The notes under the pieces are model-generated. The model was given only the letters and a program-made list of their open reading frames with translations, searched no databases and had not been told where the DNA came from. Below are positions 6,427-7,697 of a stretch of DNA of 7,697 nucleotides, in pieces. This DNA is from a bacterium (lineage in GTDB: Bacteria > 4484-113 > JALSIF01), in the NCBI GenBank assembly GCA_026981635.1, contig JALSIF010000311.1, positions 1 through 7,697 of the forward strand, given 5' to 3'. The stretch's first letter is position 1; each line of letters begins with the position of its first letter. Made by a program: the position numbers and the translations under genes.

Positions 6427-7155
6427 ATGGATCACTCCAAGGGCCGACTTCCCCGCCACATCGCCATCATCATGGACGGCAACGGCCGCTGGGGCCTTCG
6501 CCACGGAAAATCTCGCATTGAGGGCCACCGCCAGGCGGTTAATGCCATTGAGCGGGTGGTGGACCGGGTGCTGGAGCTGGGCATTCCCTACCTAACCCTC
6601 TACTGCTTCTCGGAGGACAACCTGAACCGGCCCCTGGACGAGGTAAGCCAGCTCTTCTCCCTCTTTGAGGAGGTGCTGAGCACCAAGGTGGACAAGCTGC
6701 GGGAGCAGGGGGTCAGGCTGGTGGTGTCGGGCAAGCTATACAGCTTGGCCCCGGAGCTGGCCGAGCTTTTCCGCTCCGCCGAGGAGGCCACCAAGGAGGG
6801 CAATCGTCTCACCCTGGTGCTGGCGGTGATGTACTCGGGCAGGGAGGAGATCGTAGAGGCGGCCCGTCGCCTGGCCACTCGCTGCATGCTGGGAGAGATA
6901 GAGCCCGAGGAGATCAACCGCGAGCTGTTTGCCCGCCACCTCTACCATCCCGAGATCCCTGACCCCGACCTGCTCATCCGCTCTTCGGGAGAAAAGCGCC
7001 TGTCCGACTTTCTCCTCTGGCAGCTTGCCTACACCGAGCTAATCTTCACTGACACCCTGTGGCCCGACTTTGACCGGAAAGAGATTGATGCGGCCATTGA
7101 GGAGTACCGGGCTAGGGAGCGGCGCTTCGGTCGGGTGGTTGCCGAGTCCAAGTGA
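6427..7155 (+). CDS. uppS: Undecaprenyl diphosphate synthase (cis-prenyltransferase)
   Basis: UppS condenses isopentenyl diphosphates onto farnesyl diphosphate in cis to make the C55 carrier for peptidoglycan and surface polymers. It is cytosolic and membrane-associated. The 242-residue protein shows HIAIIMDGNGRW (11-22) with catalytic Asp17, GHRQAV (33-38), and DPDLLIRSSGEKRLSDFLLW (179-198) followed by AYTEL and WPDF (212-215). I chose ATG 6427 because AGGG (6416-6419) lies 7 bases upstream and MDHSKGRLPRHIAIIMD has family length. GTG 6388 would add 13 unmatched residues and has no ribosome site. Odd points: the usual FS(T/S)ENWxRP is FSEDNLNRP (61-69), with Trp replaced by Leu, and the usual NYGGR is MYSGR (135-139). 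Core catalytic residues remain, so the enzyme is probably active, perhaps with altered chain length. A promoter of its own lies upstream, and cdsA overlaps its stop. Confidence 0.95.
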   Translation: MDHSKGRLPRHIAIIMDGNGRWGLRHGKSRIEGHRQAVNAIERVVDRVLELGIPYLTLYCFSEDNLNRPLDEVSQLFSLFEEVLSTKVDKLREQGVRLVVSGKLYSLAPELAELFRSAEEATKEGNRLTLVLAVMYSGREEIVEAARRLATRCMLGEIEPEEINRELFARHLYHPEIPDPDLLIRSSGEKRLSDFLLWQLAYTELIFTDTLWPDFDRKEIDAAIEEYRARERRFGRVVAESK

Positions 7156-7697
7156 TCATAAGGATCGTAAGCGGCATCGTCCTCGGGGTGGGAGTGGCTC
7201 TGATCTTCACCCTCCATCCGCTGGCGGCGGCGGCACTCATCTGGCTGGGCATAAGCCTGGGGCTGGCCGAGGTGCGCCACCTCTTGGGGGAGAGCTGGCA
7301 GACGCCGGGCTATCTGGTTCAGGTGCTCCTGCTTGCCTTGGTGGTCTACACCTTCGTGGCTGGCGGACCCGCCGGTACTCCTCTGACCGCCGGATGGCTG
7401 GCTTTCCTGGCCGGGGTCTTTTTGCTCGTTCCCCTGGGGGAGAAGATGCTTGCTGGCCCAGTTGAGCCCGGGGCGGCCTTAAGGGGCTATGTGGGCTCTG
7501 TCTTCGGGGTGGCGGCGCTGATTCTGGCCACCTCCACCGCCCTGCTGGTGAGCCCTGGCCTCTTCCCCTGGGCCCTGCCCGGTGCCCTGGCCGTATGTTG
7601 GGCGGGAGACGCCGGTGGCCTGTTTGCCGGCAGCCTCCTGGGCAGGGAGAAGCTTGCCCCCGCCCTCAGCCCCAAGAAGACCCGGGAAGGGGCGGTG
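7152..7697 (+). CDS. cdsA: Phosphatidate cytidylyltransferase (CDP-diacylglycerol synthase), 3' partial
   Basis: CdsA makes CDP-diacylglycerol from phosphatidic acid and CTP, the branch point for bacterial phospholipids, in the cytoplasmic membrane. The frame from GTG 7152 is open for 182 codons to the window end; family members are about 260-280 residues, so about two thirds is visible. Several hydrophobic helices occur (about 5-40, 55-70, 79-96, 112-134 and 138-150). The signature region is at the edge: WAGDAGGLFAGSLLGREKLA (150-169, with Asp153), then PALSPKKTREG (170-180), the start of the S-x-x-K-T-x-E-G CDP-alcohol signature. The start GTG overlaps the uppS TGA (GTGA), and no strong ribosome site is visible, so translation is probably coupled to uppS. 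The uppS-cdsA pair is a common bacterial order; dxr and rseP often follow, but they lie outside this window. Confidence 0.93.
   Translation, partial: MIIRIVSGIVLGVGVALIFTLHPLAAAALIWLGISLGLAEVRHLLGESWQTPGYLVQVLLLALVVYTFVAGGPAGTPLTAGWLAFLAGVFLLVPLGEKMLAGPVEPGAALRGYVGSVFGVAALILATSTALLVSPGLFPWALPGALAVCWAGDAGGLFAGSLLGREKLAPALSPKKTREGAV

Noticed and set aside
7070-7465. 131-codon plus-strand frame spanning the uppS/cdsA junction
   Set aside because: It lies out of frame over two clear genes; cdsA reads through the same region with family motifs to the window end.

Overview
The window is a GC-rich bacterial chromosome segment, roughly 60-65% GC by eye. All eight genes lie on the + strand and are packed end to end, with gaps of 0-68 bases. 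Both end genes are cut by the window: the acyltransferase at the left has lost its N-terminus and cdsA at the right has lost its C-terminus. No RNA gene, mobile element or CRISPR array is visible, and no stretch of 300 bases lacks a gene. The theme is the cell envelope.

Layout. (1) 1-854: LpxL/HtrB-type lysophospholipid/lipid A acyltransferase, 5' partial. (2) 888-2276: a predicted secreted lipoprotein made of two copies of one ~165-residue domain; I do not recognise the family. (3) 2273-2995: a membrane-anchored DUF2993/LmeA-like lipid-binding protein, overlapping gene 2 by ATGA. (4) 3038-3445: a small anchored extracytoplasmic protein. (5) 3450-5315: a DUF5693 polytopic membrane protein. 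(6) 5321-6358: CsaB-type polysaccharide pyruvyl transferase. (7) 6427-7155: undecaprenyl diphosphate synthase (uppS). (8) 7152-end: phosphatidate cytidylyltransferase (cdsA), overlapping uppS by GTGA.

How they may work together. UppS makes the polyprenyl carrier for wall and surface glycans. CdsA makes CDP-diacylglycerol for phospholipids. CsaB pyruvylates the secondary cell-wall polymer to which SLH-domain proteins bind. DUF5693 and the small anchored protein sit directly upstream of csaB and probably belong to the same pathway. The acyltransferase and the DUF2993 protein act on, or bind, membrane lipids. CsaB plus DUF5693 (from memory common in Firmicutes and in Deinococcus/Thermus-like bacteria) next to an LpxL-type acyltransferase suggests a diderm whose outer layer may be tethered through SLH domains to pyruvylated polymer. 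I cannot name the organism; a deep-branching and perhaps thermophilic lineage is a guess.

Regulation and base-composition signals. A perfect extended -10 (TGATATAAT) uses the csaB stop codon and starts a short uppS leader. In that leader a C-rich segment can pair with either of two G-rich repeats, one of which carries the uppS ribosome binding site. A TAGAAT box lies exactly 7 bases before the second ATG of the lipoprotein gene, a spacing typical of leaderless transcripts. Across the window the tetranucleotide TCGA is almost absent (one copy found), and Ile, Phe and Leu codons before Asp/Glu avoid ending in C. That suggests selection against a TaqI-type restriction site.
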